From Flaviramulus sp. BrNp1-15 (GTDB taxonomy: Bacteria > Bacteroidota > Bacteroidia > Flavobacteriales > Flavobacteriaceae), in assembly GCF_022259695.1 (NCBI RefSeq), contig NZ_CP092099.1:2874001-2938000 (forward strand): DNA of 64,000 nt. The letters are read 5' to 3'. The first letter of the stretch is position 1. The number at the start of each line of letters is the position of its first letter. A program made the position numbers and the translations under genes. Under the pieces are notes generated by a model. The model did not search any database. It saw nothing but the letters and a program-made list of their open reading frames with translations, and had not been told where the DNA came from. Shown here piece by piece: positions 31,588 through 41,724 of the stretch.

Positions 31588-32424
31588 CTAATTTAAAAAT
31601 TTTAGCGAAACCCAATTGTTTCTTTCCAATTTTTCTGCAAATTTTAACAAATGCCTCCCACATTCTGTTTGAATTAAAGGAATATCGTCATTATAAAAGC
31701 CACTTAAAAACAACATCCCTTTATCATTAAGGCATGATACATATGTTTTCATATCCTGTAGCAAAATATTTCGATTAATATTTGCTATAATAATATCGTA
31801 CTTTTTATTTTTTAAAACAGAAGCATCACCTTCAATAACTGTTATATGTTTACAATTATTACGCTCTACATTTTCTAAACTATTTAGGTAACACCAATTA
31901 TCATAATCTACTGCATCTATAGGTTTAGCGCCTTTCATTTCAGCTAAAATTGCTAAAACACCTGTACCACAACCCATATCTAAAACCGATTTACCTTCAA
32001 AATCATTTTTTAAAATATGCTGAATCATCATATGTGTTGTTTCATGATGACCAGTACCAAAACTCATTTTAGGTTCGATAATAATATCGTATTTAGTGTC
32101 TGGTTTCTCATGAAAAGGTGCACGAACCGAACATTGATCATCCACAATAATAGGGTTAAAATTCTTTTCCCATTCGGCATTCCAGTTGGTTTGCTCTATG
32201 TCTTCAAAAGTATAAGTGATTTTAAACTCTTTAGAATTTAAAATGTGAATATCATCTAAAATATCCTCATTCCATTCTTCTTTTTGAATGTATGCTGTAA
32301 CCCCTTCTTCGGTTTCTACAAAGCTTTCAAAACCTGCATACCCTAGTTCGGCAATTAGAATTTCTACTGCTGGCTGAAGCGGTTGTACTTTAAAGTAGTA
32401 ACCTATATATGTTGTGTTTGACAT
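31588..32424 (-). CDS. prmA: Ribosomal protein L11 methyltransferase
   Basis: The 278-residue SAM-dependent enzyme methylates ribosomal protein L11. It has the PrmA N-terminal domain, the segment MSFGTGHHETTHMM, motif I VLDMGCGTGVLAI and the IIANINRNIL motif. It forms an operon with clpS (32 bp apart). Confidence 0.95.
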   Translation of the reverse strand: MSNTTYIGYYFKVQPLQPAVEILIAELGYAGFESFVETEEGVTAYIQKEEWNEDILDDIHILNSKEFKITYTFEDIEQTNWNAEWEKNFNPIIVDDQCSVRAPFHEKPDTKYDIIIEPKMSFGTGHHETTHMMIQHILKNDFEGKSVLDMGCGTGVLAILAEMKGAKPIDAVDYDNWCYLNSLENVERNNCKHITVIEGDASVLKNKKYDIIIANINRNILLQDMKTYVSCLNDKGMLFLSGFYNDDIPLIQTECGRHLLKFAEKLERNNWVSLKFLN

Positions 32425-32462
32425 TTCAATTTAATTTTTTTGCAAATTTAAACCGAAATTCC

Positions 32463-33098
32463 TCATAACAACTGCTTTTCAATAGCTATTTTAATAATTC
32501 CAACACTATTTTTAGCTCCCAGCTTACTCATAATATTCATACGGTGTGTTTCTACTGTTTTAGGGCTAATAAACAATTTTTCTGAAATCTCTTGTGTAGT
32601 TAATTCTTCTGAAATTGCCTGAAGCACTTCTTTTTCTCTTCTTGTTAATTTTGGAATAAGTATGCTTGAATTCTGTTTACCTATGGCTTGATTTAAGATT
32701 TTATCCTGTATATTTTTTTGTAAATATTGCTTACCACTAAGCACTGTTTTAAATGCTTCTATAAGTTCCATTTTATGAGTGTTTTTAAGCAAATACCCAC
32801 TTGCACCATTTGTTATCATACGCTTTACAAAAACGGTTTCTTCAAAATTTGTTAAAGCAATAATTTTTAATTCTGGTAGAATTTTCAATACTTTTTTACA
32901 TAAATCTATCCCGTTTATGTCTGGTAAATTAATATCTAACAGCAAAACATCTGGATTATCTTTTTTAATATTTTCTAGCGTTTGTGTACCGTTTTCATAA
33001 GTTCCAACTACTTTTATTTCTTTCACATCTAACAGCATAGATTCTATGCCGCGAAGTACCATCAAATGATCGTCTGTTATAGCTATATTAGTTGTCAT
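32463..33098 (-). CDS. LuxR/NarL-family response regulator
   Basis: The 211-residue protein has a receiver domain (1-120: DDH acidic pocket, phospho-acceptor Asp in VLLLDINLP, conserved Lys in YLLKNT) and a C-terminal LuxR helix-turn-helix (LTRREKEVLQAI, SPKTVETHRMNIMSKL). It overlaps the histidine kinase gene upstream by 11 bp and is its likely partner. Confidence 0.93.
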   Translation of the reverse strand: MTTNIAITDDHLMVLRGIESMLLDVKEIKVVGTYENGTQTLENIKKDNPDVLLLDINLPDINGIDLCKKVLKILPELKIIALTNFEETVFVKRMITNGASGYLLKNTHKMELIEAFKTVLSGKQYLQKNIQDKILNQAIGKQNSSILIPKLTRREKEVLQAISEELTTQEISEKLFISPKTVETHRMNIMSKLGAKNSVGIIKIAIEKQLL

Positions 33099-35019
33099 TT
33101 AACTGATTTAAATTAATTTCTATAATGAATGAACTACCTTCTTCTGTTGATGAAAAATCTAATTTACCATTCAAATAATCTACTCTTGATTGAATATTTT
33201 TTAGACCAATTCCGTTTTCTGAAACATTATTTATATTAAATCCCTTTCCATTATCTTCAACCGTTATTTGAACCACATTATCCCGGTTACTAATTTGTGC
33301 ATCAATTTCAGTGGCATCTGCGTATTTTATACTATTATTTATTAGTTCTTGTATGATTCTAAATATATTAACTTCTGCTGTTTTAGAAATAGCAATGGAA
33401 TCTCCTATGTGCTGAAATGTAATTTCTGGTTTATGAATACCATTCATAGTTGAACAATAATCTTCTAAAGCTTCCAATAAACTAAAATTTTTAAGCGAAG
33501 GCGGAATTAAGTTATGTGAAATAGCTCTTACCTGTTCACACGATTTATCTATCATTGCGACTGCCTCATTTATCACACTATTATTTTTCTCTAGCAATGC
33601 CGTTAACTTATACTTTATAGCAGATAAATCGCCATTTACACCATCGTGTAACTCTTTTGCTATACGAAAACGCTCTTTTTCTTCGCCTTCAATTAAGGAT
33701 TCTAAAGTTTTAATTTGATGTTCTCTTTTTAAAGAAAGAATTTCTTGGTCTTTACGTTTTTGACGTTGTTTATATAGAAACCAAGTGAGTAAAGAAGTCA
33801 ACAAAAGGAAAATAGCTATGCCAGTCATTAATGTATATTGAGATTTCTTTTTTTGAATTTCTAATTCTTGTTTTTCTAAAGTTAATTTTTGCTCTACTAG
33901 TTCTTTATCCTTTTTTTCTATATCATACTTTACTCTAAGCTCATTAAAATTCTTTAAGCCATTCTCATTAATAATACTATCAGAAAGTTTTTTATATTCT
34001 TTGTGATGCATTAATGCTTCTTGATGTCTGTTCGACACTTCATAAAGCTTATACAAACTAAAATAAAGTTTTGACTGATCCTTTACAGAGCCTTTTAAAT
34101 TATTTAGATGTTTTTTTAAAATCTGCTCACTTTCCCTATAATTGCCCATGAGCGTATATATTTCACCTAAATTGGCTGCTGCTCCAGTTAACTCACCTTT
34201 GTAGTTATGCTCGTTTAGTATGTTATAGGCTTGCAAAGCAACTTCAACAGCTTTTGAATAAGCTTTTTGCTCCTTATAAATTGAAGAAATGTTTTGCTTA
34301 TTATGAGCAATCCTTCTAATGTTAGAAGTTTTTGTACTTAATTCAATAGATTTATTAAAATAGTCTAGTGCTTCATCATACTCATTCTTTTTTTTGTAAA
34401 CATTCGCCAAATTACTATAAGTACTTGCTAAAGCGTCAATATCATTAACAGACTTTAATATTTTAATAGACTTCTTATAGTTACTAATAGACTCATCATA
34501 TTGGTTCATATTGGAGTAGGTAATTCCAAGTGTATTATATATCATACCAATCCCCCTTTTATGATCTAGTAACTCGTAATGATTAAGTGCAATTTGATAA
34601 CTCCTCAAGCCTTCATCATAATCGCCTTTAATACTGTTTAGCACACCTCTTTGAAAAGCTGCATTGGCAATTTTTAAAGTATCTCCAGTTATAAATTTCT
34701 CATATTCATCTAAAAACATTAAAGCTTTATCATAATCTCCAAGTGCTCGATTTAAAACACTGTATCTATAATTTGCATCTGCAATACCATCAATATAATT
34801 ATAACGTTTAGAAATATTAAAAATACTATCATTGTAGGCAATGGCTTGTTTTAAATCATTATCGATTAACGCCCAAGACAATGTTCCATAATTCTTAACC
34901 TTTTCTTCTATACTATTAGATGATTTAACTATGTATAGCAGACTATCTACATTTATCGTTTGTGCAGCACTCAAAAACGCAAACAGTTGTATAATTAAAT
35001 AGAGAATACTTTTTTTCAA
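33088..35019 (-). CDS. TPR-containing sensor histidine kinase (HisKA_3 type)
   Basis: The 643-residue protein has a signal peptide, about seven periplasmic TPR units (about 60-340; e.g. YNTLGITYSNMNQYDESI), a coiled coil, one membrane helix (about 398-417), a HisKA_3 dimerisation domain with the phospho-His in RFRIAKELHDGVNGDL and an HATPase_c domain (NSIKYADATEI, GKGFNI, GIGLKNIQSRV). It belongs to the DesK/NarX-like group. It pairs with the response regulator gene that overlaps its 3' end. Confidence 0.93.
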   Translation of the reverse strand: MKKSILYLIIQLFAFLSAAQTINVDSLLYIVKSSNSIEEKVKNYGTLSWALIDNDLKQAIAYNDSIFNISKRYNYIDGIADANYRYSVLNRALGDYDKALMFLDEYEKFITGDTLKIANAAFQRGVLNSIKGDYDEGLRSYQIALNHYELLDHKRGIGMIYNTLGITYSNMNQYDESISNYKKSIKILKSVNDIDALASTYSNLANVYKKKNEYDEALDYFNKSIELSTKTSNIRRIAHNKQNISSIYKEQKAYSKAVEVALQAYNILNEHNYKGELTGAAANLGEIYTLMGNYRESEQILKKHLNNLKGSVKDQSKLYFSLYKLYEVSNRHQEALMHHKEYKKLSDSIINENGLKNFNELRVKYDIEKKDKELVEQKLTLEKQELEIQKKKSQYTLMTGIAIFLLLTSLLTWFLYKQRQKRKDQEILSLKREHQIKTLESLIEGEEKERFRIAKELHDGVNGDLSAIKYKLTALLEKNNSVINEAVAMIDKSCEQVRAISHNLIPPSLKNFSLLEALEDYCSTMNGIHKPEITFQHIGDSIAISKTAEVNIFRIIQELINNSIKYADATEIDAQISNRDNVVQITVEDNGKGFNINNVSENGIGLKNIQSRVDYLNGKLDFSSTEEGSSFIIEINLNQLNDN

Positions 35020-35080
35020 AATAATATTAGCTTAAGAATGAATAAGGTACAAAACATTGGGTATTTAGCGTTTTTAATTT

Positions 35081-37255
35081 TTACTCTTTAATTATTCTTT
35101 TAGTAATCTCACCTTTTCCTCTACTTATAACTAGTAAATACATAGCATTTTGTAATTCTGAAATATCGACAACCTCTTCTCTATTTATAGAGGAAATATT
35201 AATGTTTTTTATTTTTCTTCCGCTTAAATCATAAATAGAAATACTATCTATTTGAAGTTGATTTCTATTACTTATAGTTATAGTATTACGTGTTGGGTTT
35301 GGAAAAATTGAGAGCGTTTCTAATTCATTGTCTTCAAAACTTAAACTGGAATCTTTAGCTTGAATACTAAAATTAAACACGCCTGAACCCAAAGAAGAAA
35401 GCATTGAAACCTTTAGTTGATAAGAAGATCCTGATGTTAAATTAGTAAACATACCATTATTAGTAAAACATTGAATATCTTCTGCTCCACAAGTCTCGTA
35501 AAGCGAAAAATATTGATTGGATGAACCGGTTAAATCATTAATTTGAGCATCACCATTTATTGGCATTGTAAAACTGTACCAAACATCTAAAACATTAAAA
35601 GCATCTCCTCCATCGGGCTCACAAGTACTAATACCGCTTTCTGTTGCTGCTGCAACATTAGCGCCATACGCATGTATAACATCTGTTTCTACTGTAATAG
35701 CTTGTGTATTTGTACATTCATCATTAAAAATAAATTCAAAAGCTTGCAATCTCATATTTATAAGATTTGCATCATTAAACTTTTGTGCTACTCGTAATTT
35801 ATACGTGGTTCCAAAAGCTAAATTTAAGAACGAATCGCTACCATTAAAGCAATCTATTTCTACACCTGAACAGCTATCATATAATGTAGAGATAAATTGA
35901 TTTGGCACGCTAGACACTTGAAGATTCCCAGTAACTGGCATCGTAAATTCGTACCACAAATCTAAATTATTATTGGTGGAATTTTCACAAGATGTGTCTA
36001 TACTTTCGGTTGCTGTTCTTGTATCTATACTATATTCAGAATAGTTTACAGTTTCAACAGTTATTAATTCGCTGTTAACACATTCATCGTTAACTGCTTC
36101 TTCAAAAGCTTGAATTCTTAATGTTTTAGACACTAAAGTGGTTGATGAAACCCGCATTTTATAGTTTGTCCCAGACGTTAATCCATAAACAAATTGTGCT
36201 CCAGTTTTACAAGATATTTCATTACCTGCGCAAGCATCATAAAGCGTTACTTTTTCAGTACTAAGCTGTTTTAAACTTAAATTTCCATTTACTGGCATTA
36301 CAAAATCATACCATAAATCAAAATTTTCGTTAGTATCAGTTTCACACGAGGAGTCTGTACTTTCATAAGCTGCTTTTAAATTTATTAAGTAGTCATTAGA
36401 ATTAGTAGTTTCAACTGTAATATTTTGACTATTTACACAGTCATTATTACCAAGAAACTCAAAAGCTTGAATTCTAAAATCATCCAAACCAGCTTCATTT
36501 TCTCGATCGCTCATTCTTAAAATATATGTTGTTCCTGCAGTTAAGTTCATAAAAAAACCGTTTTCATAAAGGCATTGAAGTTCTGTACCACCACAACTGT
36601 CATAAATGGTATAGGTTTGCCTAGTAAACTGAACACCAGATATTTCAACATTTCCATTAACAGGCATGACAAACTCATACCAAAGATCTAAATTATTATT
36701 TGTAGGCACATCGCATGAGGCATCTAAACTTTCAGTAGCGGTTCTTGAATCTATTGTATATTGAGTATAGTTTGAAGTTACTACAGAAATAGTTTCTCTA
36801 TTTACACATTCATCATTCGCAGCCACCTCAAAAGCTTGAACTCTAAAAGATGTTGTTCCATTAAACCTATTAGAGAGCCTTAAAACATAAATCGCTCCAG
36901 AGGTTAAACCACTAAAAGCCGTATCATCATTTCCGCAAGCTATTTCAGCACCTCCACAACTATCATATAAAGTAACATAATTTGAAACGGACAAATTGCT
37001 AATGAATAAAATACCATCTATTGGCATTACAAATTCATACCAAACATCTTTATTGGTATCTACTGCGTTTTCACATGAAGCGTCTAGACTTTCAGTAGCG
37101 TCAGTCATAACCACACTATATTGCTCAAAGCTGGTAGTACCAATAGTAATGGTTTCTCTATTTGCACATTCATCATTTGCAGGTGCTTGAGCGAATGAGA
37201 TAGACATTGAAAAAAAGGAGAAAAGAGTAAGTAGTTTTAAAGATTCCATAATCAT
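35081..37255 (-). CDS. T9SS-sorted secreted repeat protein
   Basis: The 724-residue protein has a signal peptide and five units of about 125-130 residues, each starting NDEC.N.[EQ].ITV and holding DLWYEFVMP.NG and YDSCGG or YETCG. The last 75 residues form a type IX secretion type A sorting domain (SIFPNPTRNTITIS ... YDLSGR). The conserved Cys in each unit suggest disulfides or metal binding. It is probably exported to the cell surface as an adhesin-like protein. It lies 62 bp upstream of the histidine kinase gene on the same strand. Confidence 0.88.
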   Translation of the reverse strand: MIMESLKLLTLFSFFSMSISFAQAPANDECANRETITIGTTSFEQYSVVMTDATESLDASCENAVDTNKDVWYEFVMPIDGILFISNLSVSNYVTLYDSCGGAEIACGNDDTAFSGLTSGAIYVLRLSNRFNGTTSFRVQAFEVAANDECVNRETISVVTSNYTQYTIDSRTATESLDASCDVPTNNNLDLWYEFVMPVNGNVEISGVQFTRQTYTIYDSCGGTELQCLYENGFFMNLTAGTTYILRMSDRENEAGLDDFRIQAFEFLGNNDCVNSQNITVETTNSNDYLINLKAAYESTDSSCETDTNENFDLWYDFVMPVNGNLSLKQLSTEKVTLYDACAGNEISCKTGAQFVYGLTSGTNYKMRVSSTTLVSKTLRIQAFEEAVNDECVNSELITVETVNYSEYSIDTRTATESIDTSCENSTNNNLDLWYEFTMPVTGNLQVSSVPNQFISTLYDSCSGVEIDCFNGSDSFLNLAFGTTYKLRVAQKFNDANLINMRLQAFEFIFNDECTNTQAITVETDVIHAYGANVAAATESGISTCEPDGGDAFNVLDVWYSFTMPINGDAQINDLTGSSNQYFSLYETCGAEDIQCFTNNGMFTNLTSGSSYQLKVSMLSSLGSGVFNFSIQAKDSSLSFEDNELETLSIFPNPTRNTITISNRNQLQIDSISIYDLSGRKIKNINISSINREEVVDISELQNAMYLLVISRGKGEITKRIIKE

Positions 37256-37311
37256 TGATTTTAATTAATAAATAGCTTACTGCAAGCTACCTACAATTAA
37301 AACCAAATAGT

Positions 37312-37353
37312 TAAGGGCATTCTCTGATTTATTAAAATCAGGGAATACCCTTA
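37312..37353. terminator. Imperfect hairpin between tpiA and the T9SS gene
   Basis: TAAGGG...CTGATTT and AAATCAG...CCCTTA pair with a few mismatches over about 18 bp. No clear T run follows, so a terminator role behind tpiA is only possible. Confidence 0.4.
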
Positions 37354-37398
37354 CTTTATGCATATAAAAATTTGGTTTAAAAACCTTTTACTATCTAC

Positions 37399-38157
37399 TT
37401 AAAACGCATTAACAATCGCAAAAAAGTCATCTGCATTAAGTGCTGCGCCTCCAATTAAACCTCCATCTACATCTGGTTTAGAGAAAATTTCTTCAGCATT
37501 TGCTGGTTTCACACTACCTCCGTAAAGAATTGAAACTTCATCTGCAACATCATTACCATATTTATCTGATAATGTTTTTCTAATGAATGCGTGCATATCT
37601 TGTGCTTGTTCAGGACTTGCCGTTTCTCCTGTACCAATTGCCCAAACAGGCTCATAAGCCAATACAATATTTTGAAAAGCTGAAGCTTCTAAATGAAATA
37701 GTGCATTTTTAATTTGACTTTCTACTACTTTTTCGTGCTTGTTTGATTTTCTGTCTGCTAATACTTCTCCAAAACAGAATATAACTTTCATTTTGTTAGC
37801 CAAAGCTGCATCTACTTTTTTAGCTAGCAACTCATCAGTTTCTCCAAAATACTCTCTTCTTTCTGAATGACCTAGAATTACTGTTTTTACACCTACCGAT
37901 TTCAACATTTTCGCTGACACTTCACCAGTAAAAGCACCGCTTTCTTCAAAATGCATATTTTGAGCAGCAACACTAACTTTACTCTTTTTTGTTGCTTTGG
38001 CAACAGATTCTAAATTAACAAAGGTAGGAGCTATTATAACTTTTGTTCCTTTTAGTTTTGCTTTTTTAACTTTTTTTACAACCTGTTTTGCTAGTTTTTT
38101 TGAGGCTGATAAATCGTTGTTCATCTTCCAGTTTCCTGCTACGATATTTTTTCTCAT
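37399..38157 (-). CDS. tpiA: Triose-phosphate isomerase
   Basis: The 252-residue enzyme interconverts dihydroxyacetone phosphate and glyceraldehyde 3-phosphate. It has NWKMN with the catalytic Lys, LGHSERR with the catalytic His, AYEPVWAIGTG with the catalytic Glu, and the phosphate-binding LYGGSVKP and GGLIGGAAL. Confidence 0.97.
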   Translation of the reverse strand: MRKNIVAGNWKMNNDLSASKKLAKQVVKKVKKAKLKGTKVIIAPTFVNLESVAKATKKSKVSVAAQNMHFEESGAFTGEVSAKMLKSVGVKTVILGHSERREYFGETDELLAKKVDAALANKMKVIFCFGEVLADRKSNKHEKVVESQIKNALFHLEASAFQNIVLAYEPVWAIGTGETASPEQAQDMHAFIRKTLSDKYGNDVADEVSILYGGSVKPANAEEIFSKPDVDGGLIGGAALNADDFFAIVNAF

Positions 38158-38191
38158 TTTTAATTTACCCTATATGTAATAAGGGATTTTA

Positions 38192-38686
38192 TTAATTATT
38201 TATTAAATTTTGCTTTATTCGTTTATCATTTGCTTTTACAGCCTTAAACAATTTAATGTTTCCTTGTTTATCTATAACCAAATAACGAGGTATCCAGTCT
38301 AAATCTAAAAACTTACCAAAAGCACCATCCCAACCAGATTGCATAAAAAAATGCTCACCTTGAACATCATATTTCTTGATGCCTTTTTTCCAAGCATTTT
38401 CTGTTTTGTCTAAAGACAGAAAAACAAAAGCAACATCTTTATATTTTCTCTGTAATGTTTTTACTTTGGGCATACCTTCAATACAATCTCTACACCAAGA
38501 TGCCCAAACATCTATAAGAATAGTTTGCCCTTTATGAGCTTCTATAATATCTTTAAAGACTATTGAATTACCATCTAAAGTTGTAAATGTATCTGCTAAT
38601 GCTACTTCAGAAAATTGTGTAGGTGTTTCTGTTTTACAACTTAAAAAACTTAATAATATAAAAAGTAGATAATTCATTTTTCTCAT
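38192..38686 (-). CDS. TlpA-like thioredoxin-fold lipoprotein
   Basis: The 164-residue protein has a lipobox (LSFLSCKTE) and a thioredoxin fold with the redox motif WASWCRDC. It probably acts as a periplasmic or outer-membrane-facing disulfide reductase. It sits between tpiA and the permease gene in one operon. Confidence 0.9.
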   Translation of the reverse strand: MRKMNYLLFILLSFLSCKTETPTQFSEVALADTFTTLDGNSIVFKDIIEAHKGQTILIDVWASWCRDCIEGMPKVKTLQRKYKDVAFVFLSLDKTENAWKKGIKKYDVQGEHFFMQSGWDGAFGKFLDLDWIPRYLVIDKQGNIKLFKAVKANDKRIKQNLINN

Positions 38687-38692
38687 TTGTAG

Positions 38693-39769
38693 TTATTCAA
38701 GCTTTACTTTAGGGTCGAGCCATACATAGATTATATCTACAAAAATATTGATAATTATAAACAATACCGCTATAATTAGTACCGAACCCATAATTACAGG
38801 TAAATCTAGTGTATTTAAGGCATTTACTATCTCTTTTCCTAAACCATTCCACCCGAAAATGTACTCAACAAAAACAGCACCCGCCAACATAGATGCAAAC
38901 CAACCTGATATTGCTGTAACCACAGGATTTAAGGCATTTTTAACAGCGTGTTTTTTTATAATTTGAAACTCACTTAAACCTTTTGCTCGTGCAGTGCGAA
39001 TATAATCTTGATTGAAAACTTCTAACAACGAATTTCGCATAAGCTGAATAACTACTGCCAGCGGACGAATTCCTAACACTACTGCAGGTAATATTAAGTT
39101 TTTCCATTTAATATGCATAGCTTCACCAAAGTCATCAAGTTCGTAAAGACTTCCTGTCATTTCTAAATTGGTGTATTTATGCAATACAAAACCAAAAAAC
39201 CATGCAAATAAAATGGCACTGAAAAACGAAGGCACACTCATACCAAACGTACTGAAAATCTGGATGGTTTTATCGAGCCATTTATCTTTATACAATGCCG
39301 AAACGATCCCTAAACTAACTCCTAAAATCATGGCGATAATTATAGCAGAAACAGCAAGAACAAATGTATTAGGTAGAGTTTCGGCTAAAACTTGAGTTAC
39401 TTTTTTCCCTTGTTTTGTAAAAGATTCCCGCAAATAAGGAAACTTGATAACTGCAGTTGTATTTCCTATAGAAAAGAGTGTAGTTGCATTATATTTTTCT
39501 TCACTTAAAAAGGTATAATCTTCTGATTTGTTCGAGTGAAACGAAATGGGAGACAAATCGTTTAAATAGTATAAATATTGTGTACTTACAGGTTTATCAA
39601 ATCCGTATTTCTGTTTTACTAAAGCTAATTGTTCGCTATCTTCATTTTGCCCAAGCATCATTTGTGCAGGATCTCCAGGAAGTACATTAAATAAAAAGAA
39701 TATAACGGTTACTACGCCTAATAAGGTGAGTAATGCATAAGTGGTTTTATTTAAAAGGTAGCTAATCAG
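38693..39769 (-). CDS. DppB/OppB-type ABC transporter permease
   Basis: The frame is open upstream of the first ATG (39661) and codes for a typical first membrane helix (YALLTLLGVVTVIFFLFNV, LPGDPAQ). The real start must lie near 39769, where no ATG, GTG or TTG exists. CTG at 39769 overlaps the upstream stop as CTGA and is my choice, giving 358 residues. The binding-protein-dependent transport motif EYIFGWNGLGKEIVNA and RTARAKGL are present. No partner permease or ATPase is next to it, so it is an orphan component. Confidence 0.85.
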   Translation of the reverse strand: MISYLLNKTTYALLTLLGVVTVIFFLFNVLPGDPAQMMLGQNEDSEQLALVKQKYGFDKPVSTQYLYYLNDLSPISFHSNKSEDYTFLSEEKYNATTLFSIGNTTAVIKFPYLRESFTKQGKKVTQVLAETLPNTFVLAVSAIIIAMILGVSLGIVSALYKDKWLDKTIQIFSTFGMSVPSFFSAILFAWFFGFVLHKYTNLEMTGSLYELDDFGEAMHIKWKNLILPAVVLGIRPLAVVIQLMRNSLLEVFNQDYIRTARAKGLSEFQIIKKHAVKNALNPVVTAISGWFASMLAGAVFVEYIFGWNGLGKEIVNALNTLDLPVIMGSVLIIAVLFIIINIFVDIIYVWLDPKVKLE

Positions 39770-41079
39770 TTCTCTGGTTTTAATGTAACCTCAACAATAC
39801 CTGTATAAATTGTGTTATTTTGAGTATTTAATTCTTTAAGTTGAATGGAATCCTTCACAACGTTTACACTTTCAATTTTTAAAGTATCTAAAGCTTCAAC
39901 TTCTTCTTTAGTAGATGGTTCTCCATTTACAAAATAAGCAATAGTAGGAAGCTCTTTCTTAGGCTCTGGTTTCCTTTCAACTTTAGGCAATTCTAAATCA
40001 TCAATATCATTCCAGTGTACCTTTTGTTTAACTGTTCCGCTATCGAGTTCTAAAATCCCTGGGTTAGAACGCACCACAGTTTTCAGCGCTTTTTCATCGC
40101 ATAAATACCAATCAAAACGTATATTATAAGCTTCTTTAATACGCTGTTTCGCATCTTCTCCTGATGCTGTTAAACCTATAATTTTGTATCCGTTATTAGT
40201 AGCTCTGTCTTGTAATGCTTTTAATTTTAAAGCACCATCTCTTTCAATTTTTTCTAAGCTGTAAGACACAACAACTATAAGATTATCTTCACTTAAAAAG
40301 TATTCTGTTAGATCTTCCTCTGAAGTTTCAATAGAAAAATCATAAATTGGAGGTGTATAGCCTTCTTTAATAACTTTAGTGTCAACACTCACAAAATCGC
40401 CTTCTACAGACGGGTAAGAACCATTTGTTGTGATTATTTGCTCTTCGCCATTAACATTAAATTTCCAATAATATTCTATTACTGGTTTTGGCGCATCTTC
40501 AGGAATTGTCATGCCTTCAGTAATATTGGCACCAATTTTATAACCTCTAAAATCTTTTGCTGGTAAATGTTGTAATACATGATATCCAAACCACAAACTA
40601 AACACAAAACTTAACAAGGCTAAAATGGTAGTTGGCAGTTTGCTAAAAAGTGGTTTTATGTGTTTTACTCCAAAAAATAAAATTAGAATAAAAAACAACA
40701 GCACTATATCTTTTGTAAAGCTTTCCCAAGGAGTTAATTTTAAAGCGTCACCAAAACAGCCACAGTCTTTAACTTTATCAAAATAAGCTGAATAAAAGGT
40801 TAGAAACGTAAAAAACACAATCATTAGTAATAAACTCCAAACCGTAAATTTGGGCTTATAGCCTATAAGTAAAAATACGCCTAATACAACTTCAAAAACC
40901 ACTACTAAAACTGAAATACCTAAAGCATAAGGCTCTAAAAATGGAATGTTTAACACATCTGTACTAAAGTATTCTTGCAGTTTATATGAAAATCCTAAAG
41001 GGTCGTTTAATTTTATTAATCCAGAAATGATGAATAAAACACCAACAAAAATTCTACTTAATACTACTAATATTTTCAT
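39766..41079 (-). CDS. BT_3928-family protein (DoxX-like membrane domain)
   Basis: The 437-residue protein has an N-terminal DoxX-like domain with four helices (VLSRIFVGVLFIISGLIKLNDP, in parts) including DCGCFGDAL. A fifth helix at about 150-170 and a thioredoxin-like soluble C-terminal region with RFDWYLCDEK follow. This arrangement is typical for the Bacteroidota BT_3928 family. It overlaps the DUF1599 gene by 26 bp and the permease by 4 bp. Confidence 0.88.
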   Translation of the reverse strand: MKILVVLSRIFVGVLFIISGLIKLNDPLGFSYKLQEYFSTDVLNIPFLEPYALGISVLVVVFEVVLGVFLLIGYKPKFTVWSLLLMIVFFTFLTFYSAYFDKVKDCGCFGDALKLTPWESFTKDIVLLFFILILFFGVKHIKPLFSKLPTTILALLSFVFSLWFGYHVLQHLPAKDFRGYKIGANITEGMTIPEDAPKPVIEYYWKFNVNGEEQIITTNGSYPSVEGDFVSVDTKVIKEGYTPPIYDFSIETSEEDLTEYFLSEDNLIVVVSYSLEKIERDGALKLKALQDRATNNGYKIIGLTASGEDAKQRIKEAYNIRFDWYLCDEKALKTVVRSNPGILELDSGTVKQKVHWNDIDDLELPKVERKPEPKKELPTIAYFVNGEPSTKEEVEALDTLKIESVNVVKDSIQLKELNTQNNTIYTGIVEVTLKPEN

Positions 41080-41620
41080 TTTTATCTTCTTTTAAATGAA
41101 TTAAAGCGAAAATGGCATAATTAATCATGTCTTGATAATTAGCATCTATACCTTCACTCACTATAGTTTTTCCTTGGTTATCTTCAATTTGTTTAACACG
41201 CAAAAGCTTTTGCAAGATTAAATCGGTTAAACTGCTCACTCGCATATCTCGCCATGCTTCACCATAATCATGGTTTTTATCTTCCATCAACTTTTTGGTA
41301 ATGGCAACTTGTTTTTCATACAATTCTGTGGCTTCTTCTGTAGACATATCAGGTTGTTCAACCACACCCTTTTCTAACTGAATTAAAGCCATAATGCAAT
41401 AATTTATAATACCAATAAACTCGCTTACTTCACCTTCATCAACCTTTCTAACAGCATTTTGTTGCAAACTTCTAATACGTTGCGCTTTTATAAAAATCTG
41501 GTCTGTAAGTGATGGTAAACGTAATATTCGCCATGCGCTACCGTAATCACTCATTTTTTTAACAAACAAACTTTTGCAGGTATCTATTACGGCATCGTAT
41601 TGTTTTGAAGTATCTTGCAT
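41054..41620 (-). CDS. DUF1599 domain protein
   Basis: The 188-residue protein consists of two similar halves, each with the pattern YG[SE]AWR..R..SLTD.I..K..R (residues about 22-50 and 115-145). It is conserved in Bacteroidota beside folP and the BT_3928 gene. Its function is unknown to me. Confidence 0.88.
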   Translation of the reverse strand: MQDTSKQYDAVIDTCKSLFVKKMSDYGSAWRILRLPSLTDQIFIKAQRIRSLQQNAVRKVDEGEVSEFIGIINYCIMALIQLEKGVVEQPDMSTEEATELYEKQVAITKKLMEDKNHDYGEAWRDMRVSSLTDLILQKLLRVKQIEDNQGKTIVSEGIDANYQDMINYAIFALIHLKEDKNENISSIK

Positions 41621-41724
41621 AAATAAATTGAATTTTGCGTAAATTTCGCATAAATAATTAAAACCTTCAAGGTTTATGGTTTAAAGTTTTAAACTATGTA
41701 CCAACACCACACAAAACTGTATAA

